This document shows, in pieces, positions 1 to 8,416 of a DNA stretch of 64,000 nt. The stretch comes from Brevinematales bacterium (GTDB lineage: Bacteria; Spirochaetota; Brevinematia; Brevinematales; Thermospiraceae), in assembly GCA_026417555.1 (NCBI GenBank), contig JAOADA010000001.1, positions 146,195 to 210,194 of the forward strand, written 5' to 3'. How positions within the stretch are numbered: the stretch's first letter is position 1; each line of letters starts with the position of its first letter. The notes beneath the pieces are model-generated. The model was not told the DNA's origin and did not search any database. It saw nothing but the letters and a program-made list of their open reading frames with translations. A program made the translations under genes and the position numbers.

Positions 1-1
1 T

Positions 2-1051
2 TATATCAATGTGGAAAACCAGTTTTTTGAAAACCATCTCTATGAAACTCTGAATCCCAAAAGTTTCGTCTTTGAGTTGCTGGAAACCTGTACAGTAGAC
101 AAAAATTTTGTCGAAACCGTGGTTAATCTCCACAAAAGAGGTTTTCATTTTGCCCTCGATGATGTGATCTTGAATGACCAAGGGTATATCAAGGCATTTA
201 GTCCCCTTTTTCCCTATGTGGATGTTATCAAGATTGATGTTCGGGAGAACACAGAAAGTCAGATAAAGGCAAAAATTGCCTTTCTCCGCAAGTATACCAA
301 TGCCAAGTTTCTTGCAGAAAAAGTGGAAAATGTAGAGGAGTTTCATTTCTATCGGGACAAGATGCAATTTGATCTTTTTCAGGGATACTTCTTTTCTCGC
401 CCGACGATTATCCATGGAGAACGGGTGGATCCCAAGCGTACCGCTATTATGGAGCTTTTGCATCTCATTGAAAAAGATGCCAATATTGAGGAACTTGAGG
501 CTACCTTTAAGCGTTATCCAGATATTACTGTCAATCTGTTGAAGTTCATTAACTCCTCGGCGTTTGGGACAAGAAGTCGGGTGAACTCGATACGTCAGGC
601 TATTGCACTTTTGGGGTATAAAAAACTCTTTAACTGGTTGATGCTTCTGGCATATGTCTATCAATCGGATAATGAACTTGCCAATCCTCTCTTTGAACTT
701 GCCCTGCAGCGGGCGAAAATGATGGAAATGCTGATGCGTTATGTCAAAGGAAATGATGTAGAGCTTATGGATGCGGCCTTTTTAACGGGGCTTCTTTCAC
801 TTGTGAATGCACTTTTTCATGAACCGGCGGAAAAGATCTTGCAGGAGCTTGGGATCTCGAGTGAGATCTATGAGGCCATCATAGGCAAAACTAATCTTCT
901 TGGAAAACTTCTTTTTCTTGTGGAAACTAATGAGGCCAATGATATTGAGGAGATCAAGGCTCTTCTGGATGAGATTCGTTTGACTTTGGATACGTTAAAC
1001 AAGGCAGCTATAGAGAGTTTCTCGTGGGCGCAACTTTTCAAGAGTCTCTAA
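2..1051 (+). CDS. EAL-HDOD (YuxH-like) signalling protein, 5' end cut by window edge
   Basis: The reading frame is open from the first bases, and residues before the first internal GTG (YIN) fit the family, so the true start lies upstream of the window. The N-terminal third looks like a degenerate EAL domain: ELL replaces EAL, followed by a FALDDV segment and a VDVIKIDV strand. A HDOD domain follows, from about residue 145 of the visible part, with the typical ITVNLLKFINSSAFG and IRQAIALLGYKKL stretches. Known EAL-HDOD proteins usually act as regulators or as weak or inactive c-di-GMP phosphodiesterases. The ELL motif and lack of a clear full catalytic set suggest a binding or regulatory role. 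The next gene starts 15 bases downstream, so they are probably co-transcribed. Family call firm, activity unknown. Confidence 0.85.
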   Translation, partial: YINVENQFFENHLYETLNPKSFVFELLETCTVDKNFVETVVNLHKRGFHFALDDVILNDQGYIKAFSPLFPYVDVIKIDVRENTESQIKAKIAFLRKYTNAKFLAEKVENVEEFHFYRDKMQFDLFQGYFFSRPTIIHGERVDPKRTAIMELLHLIEKDANIEELEATFKRYPDITVNLLKFINSSAFGTRSRVNSIRQAIALLGYKKLFNWLMLLAYVYQSDNELANPLFELALQRAKMMEMLMRYVKGNDVELMDAAFLTGLLSLVNALFHEPAEKILQELGISSEIYEAIIGKTNLLGKLLFLVETNEANDIEEIKALLDEIRLTLDTLNKAAIESFSWAQLFKSL

Positions 1052-1066
1052 AACAGAGGGGTGGTG

Positions 1067-1411
1067 ATGGCGTCTCAGATCCAAATCTTTGGTGTGAAAA
1101 AGAGTTTTGATACGCAAAAAGCCGAGCGTTTCTTCAAAGAAAGAAGGGTGTCTTTTCATTTTGTTGATCTCAAAGAAAAAGGCTTCAGTCCAGGTGAACT
1201 TCGGTCTATCAGTGAAATCCTCCCGTGGGACATGCTTATTGATACCAAAAGTTCTCTCTATCAGCAAAGACAGATGCAGTATCTTGTTGTTGACTGGTTT
1301 GAAGAGGTGTTGGCTCATCCTACTCTTGTTCGTATGCCCATTGTGAGATGGGGAAAAAGAGTAACGGTTGGCTATACCCCTGAGATCTGGAAAGAGTGGC
1401 TCACAGAGTAG
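1067..1411 (+). CDS. ArsC/Spx-like small thioredoxin-fold protein lacking the cysteine
   Basis: A 114-residue protein resembling the ArsC/Spx/YffB family: it opens with a QIQIFGVKKSFDTQKAERFF stretch matching the family's IYGIKNCDTxKKA signature, and ends with RMPIVRWGKRVTVGYTPEIW, matching the usual RPIL-G--GY-PE--. The redox cysteine expected near residue 11 is absent and the protein has no cysteine at all, so arsenate-reductase or disulfide chemistry is not expected. A regulatory role like that of Spx is possible but unproven. ATG 1067 is preferred over GTG 1061 because AGAGGGG (1055-1061) lies 5 bases upstream and overlaps the GTG. It follows the EAL-HDOD gene by 15 bases. Confidence 0.7.
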   Translation: MASQIQIFGVKKSFDTQKAERFFKERRVSFHFVDLKEKGFSPGELRSISEILPWDMLIDTKSSLYQQRQMQYLVVDWFEEVLAHPTLVRMPIVRWGKRVTVGYTPEIWKEWLTE

Positions 1412-1821
1412 TTTCTTTTTTTGTGGGTATATCTTTTCTGCCAGCGGATGTGTGCTGGAAACTATCTTTTTTGTCTTTCTGTTCTTTTGTGTGAGGGGCG
1501 TGGCCTTCGAAGGGACTACCTTCTGCCAAGACAGAGAGGTTTTCGCTCAACGTGTGGAAATGATTTGCTTTTTTTTTGTTTTTTTCTTATACTATAGGCG
1601 TTGAAAATTCATTCGATATCAAAAATAATCTTTTTGCACAGTGCATTTTTGTGCTTTTCTAATGTACAATGTGCACAGGGTGTGCGAATCCTAAAAAAGA
1701 TTTTTTCTCTCAAGTTTACTTAAGAAAATATCGATATTTATGAAAGTTAGCAGGACTATACTTTTGGTATAGTTTTTGCTATTTTTTTGTGACTCTAAAG
1801 ACGAGAAGAGAAGGGGAAAGG
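1412..1821. other. Intergenic region of 410 bases with repeated TGCAC elements
   Basis: No convincing gene. The interval is rich in T tracts. It holds a cluster of TGCAC/GTGCA elements at 1635-1686 and a short inverted repeat (ACTATAC at 1755-1761 and GTATAGT at 1767-1773) before a T-rich stretch. The -10-like boxes TATACT (1757-1762) and TATAGT (1768-1773) lack a good -35 at 17 bases, so I cannot place the promoter of the downstream HD-GYP gene. An ORF of about 78 codons at 1368-1604 has T-rich composition and no ribosome site and is rejected. Confidence 0.6.
1635..1686. promoter_or_regulatory. Cluster of TGCAC/GTGCA half-sites, possible operator
   Basis: TGCACAGTGCA (1635-1645) is an 11-base inverted repeat. 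TGTGCACA (1670-1677) is a perfect 8-base palindrome, and GTGC (1651) and GTGTGC (about 1680) occur between and after. Five related elements within 52 bases, 136 to 187 bases upstream of the HD-GYP gene, look like a binding region for a dimeric regulator. No regulator is identified. Confidence 0.3.
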
Positions 1822-3702
1822 ATGAAAGACTTGCTCGCGATATGGTGGGGAGAGGAACTCAAATACCAACATCCTCTCGGCGAGGTTTTACGTTCGATGG
1901 AAGGAGCAGATGTCTTAGAGAGTCTGCGAAAAACGTTAGGGGAAGGTATCCAAAGGCTACGTACCTCTTTGGAGATGGAGTGTCGGGGGGAGTGGCGATT
2001 TCAACTTTCTCTGCCTGCCCGTTTTGCAGGCACCTATACTCTTCCCCTCTTGATTCAGAAGGTTATGAATAGGGAGGGGCTTTTTCTTGTTTGGACAGAA
2101 CTCTCTGAACCTTTGCGTCAAATCCACTCTCTGGTGAGACAGCGGGAGGTTTTGGCGTCAGAGGCTTTGCGGCTTCTTGATATGGTTTCCAAGAATATCA
2201 TTAATGAATCCTCGGCAAAGATTTCTGCCCAGCGTATTCTCCAGAAGTTTGCTGAGCTTTTGGGGGCACGGGCAGCGATTATGCGACTTTTTACTCGGGG
2301 GCGTTGGGGGCATTATGCCTCGTATGGACTCAATTCAAATTATCTTGGGGAACACCATGAGATCTATATTGAGAATATCCCATTGTATCGTCGTTTGGTT
2401 CGGGAGATGAGGCTTCAGATTACAGAAAATCCTGAGGAGGATTTAAACTCTTTGGGAAATGATCTTGCTCGTGTTGTTTCTCCCCTTTCGATGGTGGTGA
2501 GTGTGCCCCTTGTGAAAAACAAGGCTATCCGTGGATTTATCAGTCTGGCGTTTGATGAGCCTAAACCGGTCTTGTATTTTATGACTGAGGTGCTTGAAAA
2601 CTTTGCCAATGAGTTTGCTTTTATCCTGGAAAAGAACGAGTACTATCTTTATATTGTGGAGTCTAGTGAGCGACTCAAAAAGATGAACCTGGATATCGTG
2701 ACCTCTTTGGTGAATGCGACAGAAACCCGTGATAGTTATACGACAGGACATTCGATGCGGGTGGCAACCTATGCTGTGGAACTGGCTCGTCATCTCCATT
2801 GGGATGACTATGAGATAGAGAAACTCAGTATTGCAGCACTTCTCCATGATATTGGCAAGGTGGGTATTCCTGATGCTATCCTTTTGAAACCCCTTCCTCT
2901 TAACGAGATGGAGTACAATATCATGCAGCTTCACCCAGATTTTTCTGCCAATATTGTGGCCAAAGTGGAGAACCTCCAGGATATTGTTCCTTGGATACGT
3001 TTCCACCATGAATATATGGATGGAAGTGGGTATCCGTATGGCCTACGAGGTAAGGATATTCCTCTTGGGGCAAGGGTGCTGGCAGTGGCAGATGCTTTTG
3101 ATGCCATGACTTCTGATAGACCTTATCGTAAGGCATTGAACCTTGATCAAGTAGAGGAAATTCTGAGAGAGGGGGCGGGGAAACAATGGGATGCTGAGAT
3201 TGTGTCGCTTGCTATCCGTTATTTGGATGTGATCTATGAACGGGAAACGATGATCAAAGAGGGGCGGCTTGAAGATTTTCGCAATATGATGTTTCGTCTC
3301 AATCTTCTCAATGGTCTTTATCTTTTTGAGTATCTTCATGAGGAGGTGGAGGCCTTGGTCAATAACGAGGTTCCTTTTGTATTTGGTTCTTTGAAGCTTC
3401 CGGATATGATACATACCCTCCCTACCTCAGCCAAGAAAAAAATTATCCACCTTGTGACGGATATGATCAAGAAGGATCTTCACTATCCGGTATTGGTGGC
3501 TCGAAAGAGCTATCTTCAGTTTGTGTTTTTGGCTCCACAGTATGATAAACAACTTCTCCAAAGCCAATTGAAAAGCCTTTCCTATCATGTATATGAGCGC
3601 GGGGATATTATGATGGAGATGTCTTGTTATGAATATCCCCATGAAAAGTTTCAAGTCCCCGCAGTGTTTGATAATTTTTCTCACCTTCGTGAGGTGAGGT
3701 AG
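1822..3702 (+). CDS. GAF-like/HD-GYP protein, probable c-di-GMP phosphodiesterase
   Basis: A 626-residue cytoplasmic protein. The middle (about 130-285) looks like a GAF-type sensory domain. The HD-GYP domain spans about 300-480, with HSMRVATYA, the metal-binding LLHDIGK (about 339-345) and HHEYMDGSGYP (about 395-405), then DAFDAMTSDRPYRKA. The GYP motif is intact, so hydrolysis of c-di-GMP is expected from known family members. The last 140 residues form an alpha/beta region I do not recognise. ATG 1822 is chosen over an upstream TTG because AGGGGAAAGG precedes it. No membrane segment is seen, so the input is likely a cytoplasmic ligand or partner. It appears to be a single-gene unit; the following gene has its own promoter. 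Confidence 0.9.
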   Translation: MKDLLAIWWGEELKYQHPLGEVLRSMEGADVLESLRKTLGEGIQRLRTSLEMECRGEWRFQLSLPARFAGTYTLPLLIQKVMNREGLFLVWTELSEPLRQIHSLVRQREVLASEALRLLDMVSKNIINESSAKISAQRILQKFAELLGARAAIMRLFTRGRWGHYASYGLNSNYLGEHHEIYIENIPLYRRLVREMRLQITENPEEDLNSLGNDLARVVSPLSMVVSVPLVKNKAIRGFISLAFDEPKPVLYFMTEVLENFANEFAFILEKNEYYLYIVESSERLKKMNLDIVTSLVNATETRDSYTTGHSMRVATYAVELARHLHWDDYEIEKLSIAALLHDIGKVGIPDAILLKPLPLNEMEYNIMQLHPDFSANIVAKVENLQDIVPWIRFHHEYMDGSGYPYGLRGKDIPLGARVLAVADAFDAMTSDRPYRKALNLDQVEEILREGAGKQWDAEIVSLAIRYLDVIYERETMIKEGRLEDFRNMMFRLNLLNGLYLFEYLHEEVEALVNNEVPFVFGSLKLPDMIHTLPTSAKKKIIHLVTDMIKKDLHYPVLVARKSYLQFVFLAPQYDKQLLQSQLKSLSYHVYERGDIMMEMSCYEYPHEKFQVPAVFDNFSHLREVR

Positions 3703-3741
3703 TGAAACGCTCTTTTCTTGGGCAAATGGCTTGGTGAGTTT

Positions 3742-3770
3742 TTGCTTTTTTCGTCCTTTTTGCCTATACT
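3742..3770 (+). promoter_or_regulatory. Sigma70-type promoter of the cysE-rimI operon
   Basis: TTGCTT (3742-3747), 17-base spacer, TATACT (3765-3770). It is 19 bases upstream of the serine acetyltransferase ATG and its AAGGAGGG ribosome site. Confidence 0.75.
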
Positions 3771-3789
3771 AAAGAGGCAAGGAGGGAAC

Positions 3790-4707
3790 ATGTTTTCTGA
3801 CAAGGGATTTTTGCAGCGGATCGTTGATAGGCTCTGTGATGAGTCGTCGTATGCCCAGTTGTATCATTATGCGTATCGGGATGTTCCTATGCCTTCGGTA
3901 TCTGAACTCGAGGAGATTCTTGTCCTTTTGAAGAGCGTGGTGTTTCCCGGGTATTTTGGGCCTTCGGAAATGAATTCAGTGACTATGCCCTTTCTTATCG
4001 GGTCGGCTATTTCGGAGATCTATCGGCGTCTTACCGAGCAAGTGAGGCGGGGTTTTTGTTTTGATTGTACAGGAGAGCAAAAAACCTGTCCTGAGTGTGA
4101 ACAGAAGGCTATTGGGATTGTCAAGGCATTTCTTGAGATGCTTCCGGAAATACGAAGACTGTTAGCCACGGATGTCGAAGCAGCCTATGTCGGTGATCCG
4201 GCGGCTAAAAACAAGGGAGAGACTATTTTTTGTTATCCGAGTATTCTTGCCCTTTTTCATCATCGGGTCGCTCATGCCCTTCTCTCTCTTGGAGTACCAC
4301 TGATTCCGAGGATTATCTCAGAGATGGCACATTCGAAAACAGGTATCGATATCCATCCTGGGGCTACTATAGGGGAGTATTTTTTTATTGATCATGGGAC
4401 AGGAACGGTGATAGGAGAAACCTGTATCATTGGAAAAAATGTTCGGCTCTATCAGGGAGTGACGTTGGGAGCCAAAAGTTTTCCTAAGGATGAGCATGGG
4501 AATCCAATAAAGGGCATACCCCGTCACCCTATTGTAGAGGATGATGTGATCATCTATTCAGGAGCCACAGTGTTGGGAAGGATTACGATTGGACGGGGAG
4601 CGGTTATCGGTGGGAATGTCTGGGTCACTGAGGATGTTCCGCCAGGACAAAAGATTTTGCAGACGAGACCAATGGACGTCACTTTTGACCAGGGAGCAGG
4701 CATCTGA
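3790..4707 (+). CDS. cysE: Serine O-acetyltransferase (EpsC/CysE type)
   Basis: A 305-residue enzyme expected to acetylate L-serine with acetyl-CoA, the first step of cysteine synthesis. The C-terminal half is a left-handed beta helix of hexapeptide repeats, with the signature TGIDIHPGATIGEYFFIDHG and GTVIGETCIIG, GRITIGRGAVIGG. The middle has the family segment ATDVEAAYVGDPAAKN. An unusual feature is a CxxC-x6-CxxC set (FCFDCTGEQKTCPEC, about residues 98-112) in the helical N-terminal part, suggesting a metal or redox site. ATG 3790 is preceded by AAGGAGGG. An upstream in-frame ATG at 3718 has no ribosome site and precedes the promoter. The stop overlaps the next start by one base (TGATG), indicating translational coupling. 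Confidence 0.9.
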   Translation: MFSDKGFLQRIVDRLCDESSYAQLYHYAYRDVPMPSVSELEEILVLLKSVVFPGYFGPSEMNSVTMPFLIGSAISEIYRRLTEQVRRGFCFDCTGEQKTCPECEQKAIGIVKAFLEMLPEIRRLLATDVEAAYVGDPAAKNKGETIFCYPSILALFHHRVAHALLSLGVPLIPRIISEMAHSKTGIDIHPGATIGEYFFIDHGTGTVIGETCIIGKNVRLYQGVTLGAKSFPKDEHGNPIKGIPRHPIVEDDVIIYSGATVLGRITIGRGAVIGGNVWVTEDVPPGQKILQTRPMDVTFDQGAGI

Positions 4708-5579
4708 TGAAGCGGTTTGAGTGTCTGTATCCTCTCATGCTTCGTGATTTTGTGGCGGAACAGTTGGGAGTATCAAAAAAAAGAGCCAAAGCCTTGATTG
4801 ACGCGAAACGTGTATTTGTCAATAAGCAGGTAGTATGGATTGCAACTCATGAACTTCGTCGTGGAGACCGGGTAGAGGTGATGGAGGATCAGGCAGTGGT
4901 ATTTGACCCACGCCTCATCTTGTTCGAAAATGAAGAAGTGATAGGGGTAAACAAACCAGCGGGTATGGTGGTTAACGAGAGCAAGGATTCTCTCGAAGAG
5001 CACGTGAGGCGTTTTTATCATGACATGAATCTTCGTGCTCTCCATCGTCTCGACAAGGATACTTCAGGGGTGGTTCTCTTTGGTCGTCATCGAGGAGTCT
5101 ATGAGTTTTATAAGAAAGAGTGGGAGAAAGTTGTTGAGAAATATTACTTGGCTATTTGCCAGGGGGAGATCCCTTTTCGACAGAAACGGCTTCGAGATTA
5201 TCTTGAGGATAAACTTGCTGTGATGGATGTGGTGCGACTTGTCAGTGCTGATCATTATACACTCATTGGGGTTCGACTCCACACGGGGCGTAAACATCAG
5301 ATCCGGATTCAAATGGCCAAGATTGGATTTCCCCTTGTGGGGGATAGGCTATATGGGCCAAAAAAGATTGACAAACGAGAGATTCGCCTGGCCTCTCAAC
5401 AGTATCTTCACGCCTACGAAATACGAGGGAAACTCCCCTCAGGGGGAGAGTTTCGGGTGATAGCCCCGTTACCTGAGGAGATGAAGGCGTTTATGAAACG
5501 GCATGCTTTGCTTGAGGATGAGGTATGGGAAACAGAGACATGGTTTGAAGAGAAAGAGGAAAAGGAGAAGATTCCATGA
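4707..5579 (+). CDS. RluA-family RNA pseudouridine synthase
   Basis: A 290-residue protein with an S4-like RNA-binding domain (about 10-60, including SKKRAKALIDAKRVFVN) and a pseudouridine synthase domain. The catalytic motif HRLDKDTSGVVLF sits at about 113-125, with Asp116 as the predicted nucleophile. VNKPAGMVV and HTGRKHQIRIQ are further family signatures. It should isomerise specific uridines in rRNA or tRNA; the exact target (RluC, RluD or a related type) cannot be decided here. It sits in the cysE-rimI operon: start overlaps the upstream stop by one base, and the downstream start overlaps its stop by four bases (ATGA). Confidence 0.9.
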   Translation: MKRFECLYPLMLRDFVAEQLGVSKKRAKALIDAKRVFVNKQVVWIATHELRRGDRVEVMEDQAVVFDPRLILFENEEVIGVNKPAGMVVNESKDSLEEHVRRFYHDMNLRALHRLDKDTSGVVLFGRHRGVYEFYKKEWEKVVEKYYLAICQGEIPFRQKRLRDYLEDKLAVMDVVRLVSADHYTLIGVRLHTGRKHQIRIQMAKIGFPLVGDRLYGPKKIDKREIRLASQQYLHAYEIRGKLPSGGEFRVIAPLPEEMKAFMKRHALLEDEVWETETWFEEKEEKEKIP

Positions 5580-6859
5580 GAGAATACACCTGGCTGTTTT
5601 ATGCTACTATGGCTTTGACAGTTCTGCGCTTTGTGTGGAGACAAATGCTTCGGTACTTGAATTATCGTTATCTGAAATGCCACAAGGGGGAAATTCCAGA
5701 GAGGGTGAAGGATGCCTTTTCTTCTGAGGATATGGAACAGGTGGAAAACTATACCCTTGCCCGTATGCGCTATGGTACCTGGGAGAGTTTTTTTGATTTT
5801 GTGGTTTTTCTTTGGTGGGTGTTTGGGGGTGGCTTTCTCTGGTTGTATCATCTCGTCGTGGGGTGGAATCTCTCTTTTGTCTGGACAGGGATTCTCCTTG
5901 TGGGATTGTCCACGCTATTTTTTACGGTGATACAGATACCGTGGGATCTTTATGAAACCTTTGTGCTTGAAGCAAGGTTTGGGTTTACGACAACAACATT
6001 GGGGTTGTGGATTTCAGATCACATAAAGGGGCTCGTGCTCTCGATAGTGTTGGAATTTCCATTGCTGTGGGTTGCCCTTTCTGTTATCGAGAACGTGCCC
6101 AATCTCTGGTGGTTAGTGGTATGGGGGGTGTATGTTTTGTTTGAGGTTCTCATCATGTATCTTGCTCCCTATGTGATAGAACCTCTTTTCAACACGTATG
6201 AACCGCTTGACAAGGAGTATGGGGATGTCATTCGGGAGTGGGCTGAGAAGCAGGGAGTGAGTGTCAAGGCCGTGCTCACAATGGATGCCTCGCGGAGAAC
6301 AAAGCATTCTAATGCCTATTTTACAGGGATTGGGAGGGTGAAGCGTATTGTGGTGTTTGATACCCTTCTGAAGAATTTTTCTCTTGAAGAGATTTTGGCG
6401 ATTCTTTCGCATGAACTTGGGCATTGGAAACGTCGTCATATTCTGAAGCAATTGCTTGTTGGTTTTGTTCTTTCCTTTGTAGGTTCTTTTGTTGTCTTTT
6501 CTCTTCTTCACTTTCGTCTTTTTTCTCAAGCTTTTGGGATAACGAGAGAGGGGGCATTGTCGCCGTATGGTTTGTTCTCTGAGATGTTTTTCTTGGGGGT
6601 GTTTGTGTCTGGGGTAGGGACATGGATTCAGCCGGTGGTGGCCTTTTTTTCACGAAAAATGGAGAAAGAGGCCGATGCGTATGCTGTGAAAGTGATGGGA
6701 ACGGCAAAACCACTTCAGTCGGCCCTTGTCAAATTGTACAAAGAAAACCTTTCCCCCTTTCATGTTCATCCTTTTGTGGTGAGGATGACGTATAGTCACC
6801 CTCCCCTTCTCGAGAGGCTTTCTTTTCTTGCACATGAGGAGGAGAAACTGAGGGGATGA
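5576..6859 (+). CDS. M48 (Ste24/CAAX prenyl protease-like) membrane metallopeptidase
   Basis: A 427-residue integral membrane peptidase. It has several hydrophobic segments, the zinc motif HELGH (279-283, context AILSHELGHWKRRH), and a third zinc ligand in KEADAYAVK (about 363-370). The N-terminal RFGFTTTTLGLWISDHIKG and LYNTYEPL-like segments (here LFNTYEPL) are characteristic of the Ste24 group. Family members cleave membrane or prenylated proteins; in bacteria the role is probably membrane-protein quality control. It overlaps the pseudouridine synthase by four bases and the pabB gene by four bases. Catalytic residues look intact. Confidence 0.9.
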   Translation: MREYTWLFYATMALTVLRFVWRQMLRYLNYRYLKCHKGEIPERVKDAFSSEDMEQVENYTLARMRYGTWESFFDFVVFLWWVFGGGFLWLYHLVVGWNLSFVWTGILLVGLSTLFFTVIQIPWDLYETFVLEARFGFTTTTLGLWISDHIKGLVLSIVLEFPLLWVALSVIENVPNLWWLVVWGVYVLFEVLIMYLAPYVIEPLFNTYEPLDKEYGDVIREWAEKQGVSVKAVLTMDASRRTKHSNAYFTGIGRVKRIVVFDTLLKNFSLEEILAILSHELGHWKRRHILKQLLVGFVLSFVGSFVVFSLLHFRLFSQAFGITREGALSPYGLFSEMFFLGVFVSGVGTWIQPVVAFFSRKMEKEADAYAVKVMGTAKPLQSALVKLYKENLSPFHVHPFVVRMTYSHPPLLERLSFLAHEEEKLRG

Positions 6860-7821
6860 TCCGGTTACCCGGGAAGGTGAAAGATACCCTTTCGATCTGG
6901 TACGCAAAAAGAGAGCCTTTTCTCTTTGTTGTGGATTATAAGGGAGAGAGAACCTCTCTATGGCGACTTGGAGATGTTCCTCAGGAGAGAATTCTTTTCC
7001 AGGTGGGGAGTCTCACCAATAGAAAGTGCTATCAGGAAAAGGTGTCTTGGGCTGTGGTTTCCCCTGTATCCTGGGAAAGGTATAGGGAGGCTTTTGAGAG
7101 GGTGCAAGCCTATCAAAGGCAAGGAGAGAATTATCTCTTGAATCTCACATTTCCGACGGGTATTGAGCTGTCTCATGATCTTTGGACGTTGGCCCATACC
7201 GTTCAAGCCCCCTATATCCTGGCACTGAGGGGGGAATGCCTGGTTTTCTCCCCAGAAACCTTTGTGGTGATAGAAGGGGGAAAGATAGCCACTTTTCCCA
7301 TGAAAGGGACGATCAGTGCCGACAGAGAGGAAAACCTTTCCCTTCTCTATAACGATCCTAAGGAACAGGCGGAACATGTGGCCATAGTGGATCTTCTTCG
7401 CAATGATCTTGGACAGGTGTGCTCTCACGTAGAGGTAAAACGCTACCGTTATTGGGAAAGGGTTCACCGAGGAAGAGGAGAGTTGTACCAGACGAGTTCT
7501 CATATTGAGGGGGATTTGCAAAAGGATATAGGAATCGGAGAGGTATTTGAGGCAATACTTCCTGCTGGTTCTGTGACAGGTGTGCCAAAGCCACGAGCCC
7601 TTGAGATTATTGCCGAGGTTGAGAAGTATGAAAGGGGATGGTATACAGGGGTGTTTGGGATTTTTGATGGGCAGAGGATAGTGAGTGCTGTGATGATCCG
7701 GTATATAGAGCAAACACCGCAAGGGATGGTGTACAAGTCTGGAGGAGGGGTGATGGTATATAGTAACGCGGCTCGGGAGTATCAAGAACTTTTGGAGAAG
7801 GTGTATGTTCCAGTTTTTTGA
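6856..7821 (+). CDS. pabB: Aminodeoxychorismate synthase component I
   Basis: A 321-residue chorismate-binding enzyme. Family motifs are present: PMKGTI at 148-153 with the catalytic-type lysine 150, DLLRNDLGQVC, and PAGSVTGVPKPRALEIIAE followed by YTGVFG. It is short because it lacks the N-terminal extension of anthranilate synthase-like proteins, as is common for PabB of this type. With a glutamine amidotransferase (PabA) it forms 4-amino-4-deoxychorismate for folate; no pabA is in the window. It overlaps the next gene, a PabC-like enzyme, by 17 bases, which supports the p-aminobenzoate assignment. The start overlaps the protease stop (ATGA). Confidence 0.88.
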   Translation: MIRLPGKVKDTLSIWYAKREPFLFVVDYKGERTSLWRLGDVPQERILFQVGSLTNRKCYQEKVSWAVVSPVSWERYREAFERVQAYQRQGENYLLNLTFPTGIELSHDLWTLAHTVQAPYILALRGECLVFSPETFVVIEGGKIATFPMKGTISADREENLSLLYNDPKEQAEHVAIVDLLRNDLGQVCSHVEVKRYRYWERVHRGRGELYQTSSHIEGDLQKDIGIGEVFEAILPAGSVTGVPKPRALEIIAEVEKYERGWYTGVFGIFDGQRIVSAVMIRYIEQTPQGMVYKSGGGVMVYSNAAREYQELLEKVYVPVF

Positions 7822-8416
7822 GAGTATTCGGTTGGAGAAAGATGGGTTTCAGCTCTTGGAGTACCACCAGCGAAGGGTAACAGAGACATGTGCGAAATAC
7901 TACCCCGGGAAAAAGCCGTGGGAACTTCACCGTATCCTTGTTCCTGTTCCTCGCGTAGAGGGAAGAACAAAATGCCGATTGGTGTATGATGGGGAAGCGT
8001 ATCAGATTTTTTATGAACCGTATAGGATGCGAGAGATTGAGCGGGTGATTATTGTAGAAAAAGAAATAAACTATCCTTACAAGTTTTTAGAAAGAAAGGA
8101 GTTAGAGGAATATACACAAAAGGTTGGCCCAAAAGATATGGTTGTTTTCTCAAGAGAGGGGATGATTACGGATAGTGTTTTTAGTAATGTGGTTTTTTTT
8201 GACGGAAAAGAGTGGGTGACTCCATCGACGTATCTTCTCAATGGGGTAAAGAGGCAGTACTACCTTGATCAGGGAATGATCCGTGAGGAGAAGATCCATG
8301 TTCGCGATCTTGTCCGTTTTTCTTATGTGGGGTTTATGAATGCGATGGTAGATATAGGAGAGCTGGTGGTTCCTATGACAAATGTGGAGGTATGTTATGG
8401 ACTGGAGAACCTTTGA
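7805..8416 (+). CDS. pabC: Class IV PLP enzyme, probable aminodeoxychorismate lyase
   Basis: A 203-residue protein of the short class IV aminotransferase group. It starts with FFESIRLEKDGFQLLEYHQRRV, has a likely PLP lysine at residue 93 in YKFLERKELEEY, and the cofactor region SREGMITDSVFSNVVFFDG. It most likely converts aminodeoxychorismate to p-aminobenzoate and pyruvate, because it directly follows and overlaps pabB. Sequence alone does not rule out an amino acid aminotransferase role. The ribosome site lies inside pabB (CTTTTGGAGAAGG). Confidence 0.75.
   Translation: MFQFFESIRLEKDGFQLLEYHQRRVTETCAKYYPGKKPWELHRILVPVPRVEGRTKCRLVYDGEAYQIFYEPYRMREIERVIIVEKEINYPYKFLERKELEEYTQKVGPKDMVVFSREGMITDSVFSNVVFFDGKEWVTPSTYLLNGVKRQYYLDQGMIREEKIHVRDLVRFSYVGFMNAMVDIGELVVPMTNVEVCYGLENL

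Noticed and set aside
1368-1604. Plus-strand ORF of 78 codons after the ArsC/Spx-like gene
   Set aside because: It begins inside the previous gene, has poor composition with long T runs, and lacks a ribosome site.
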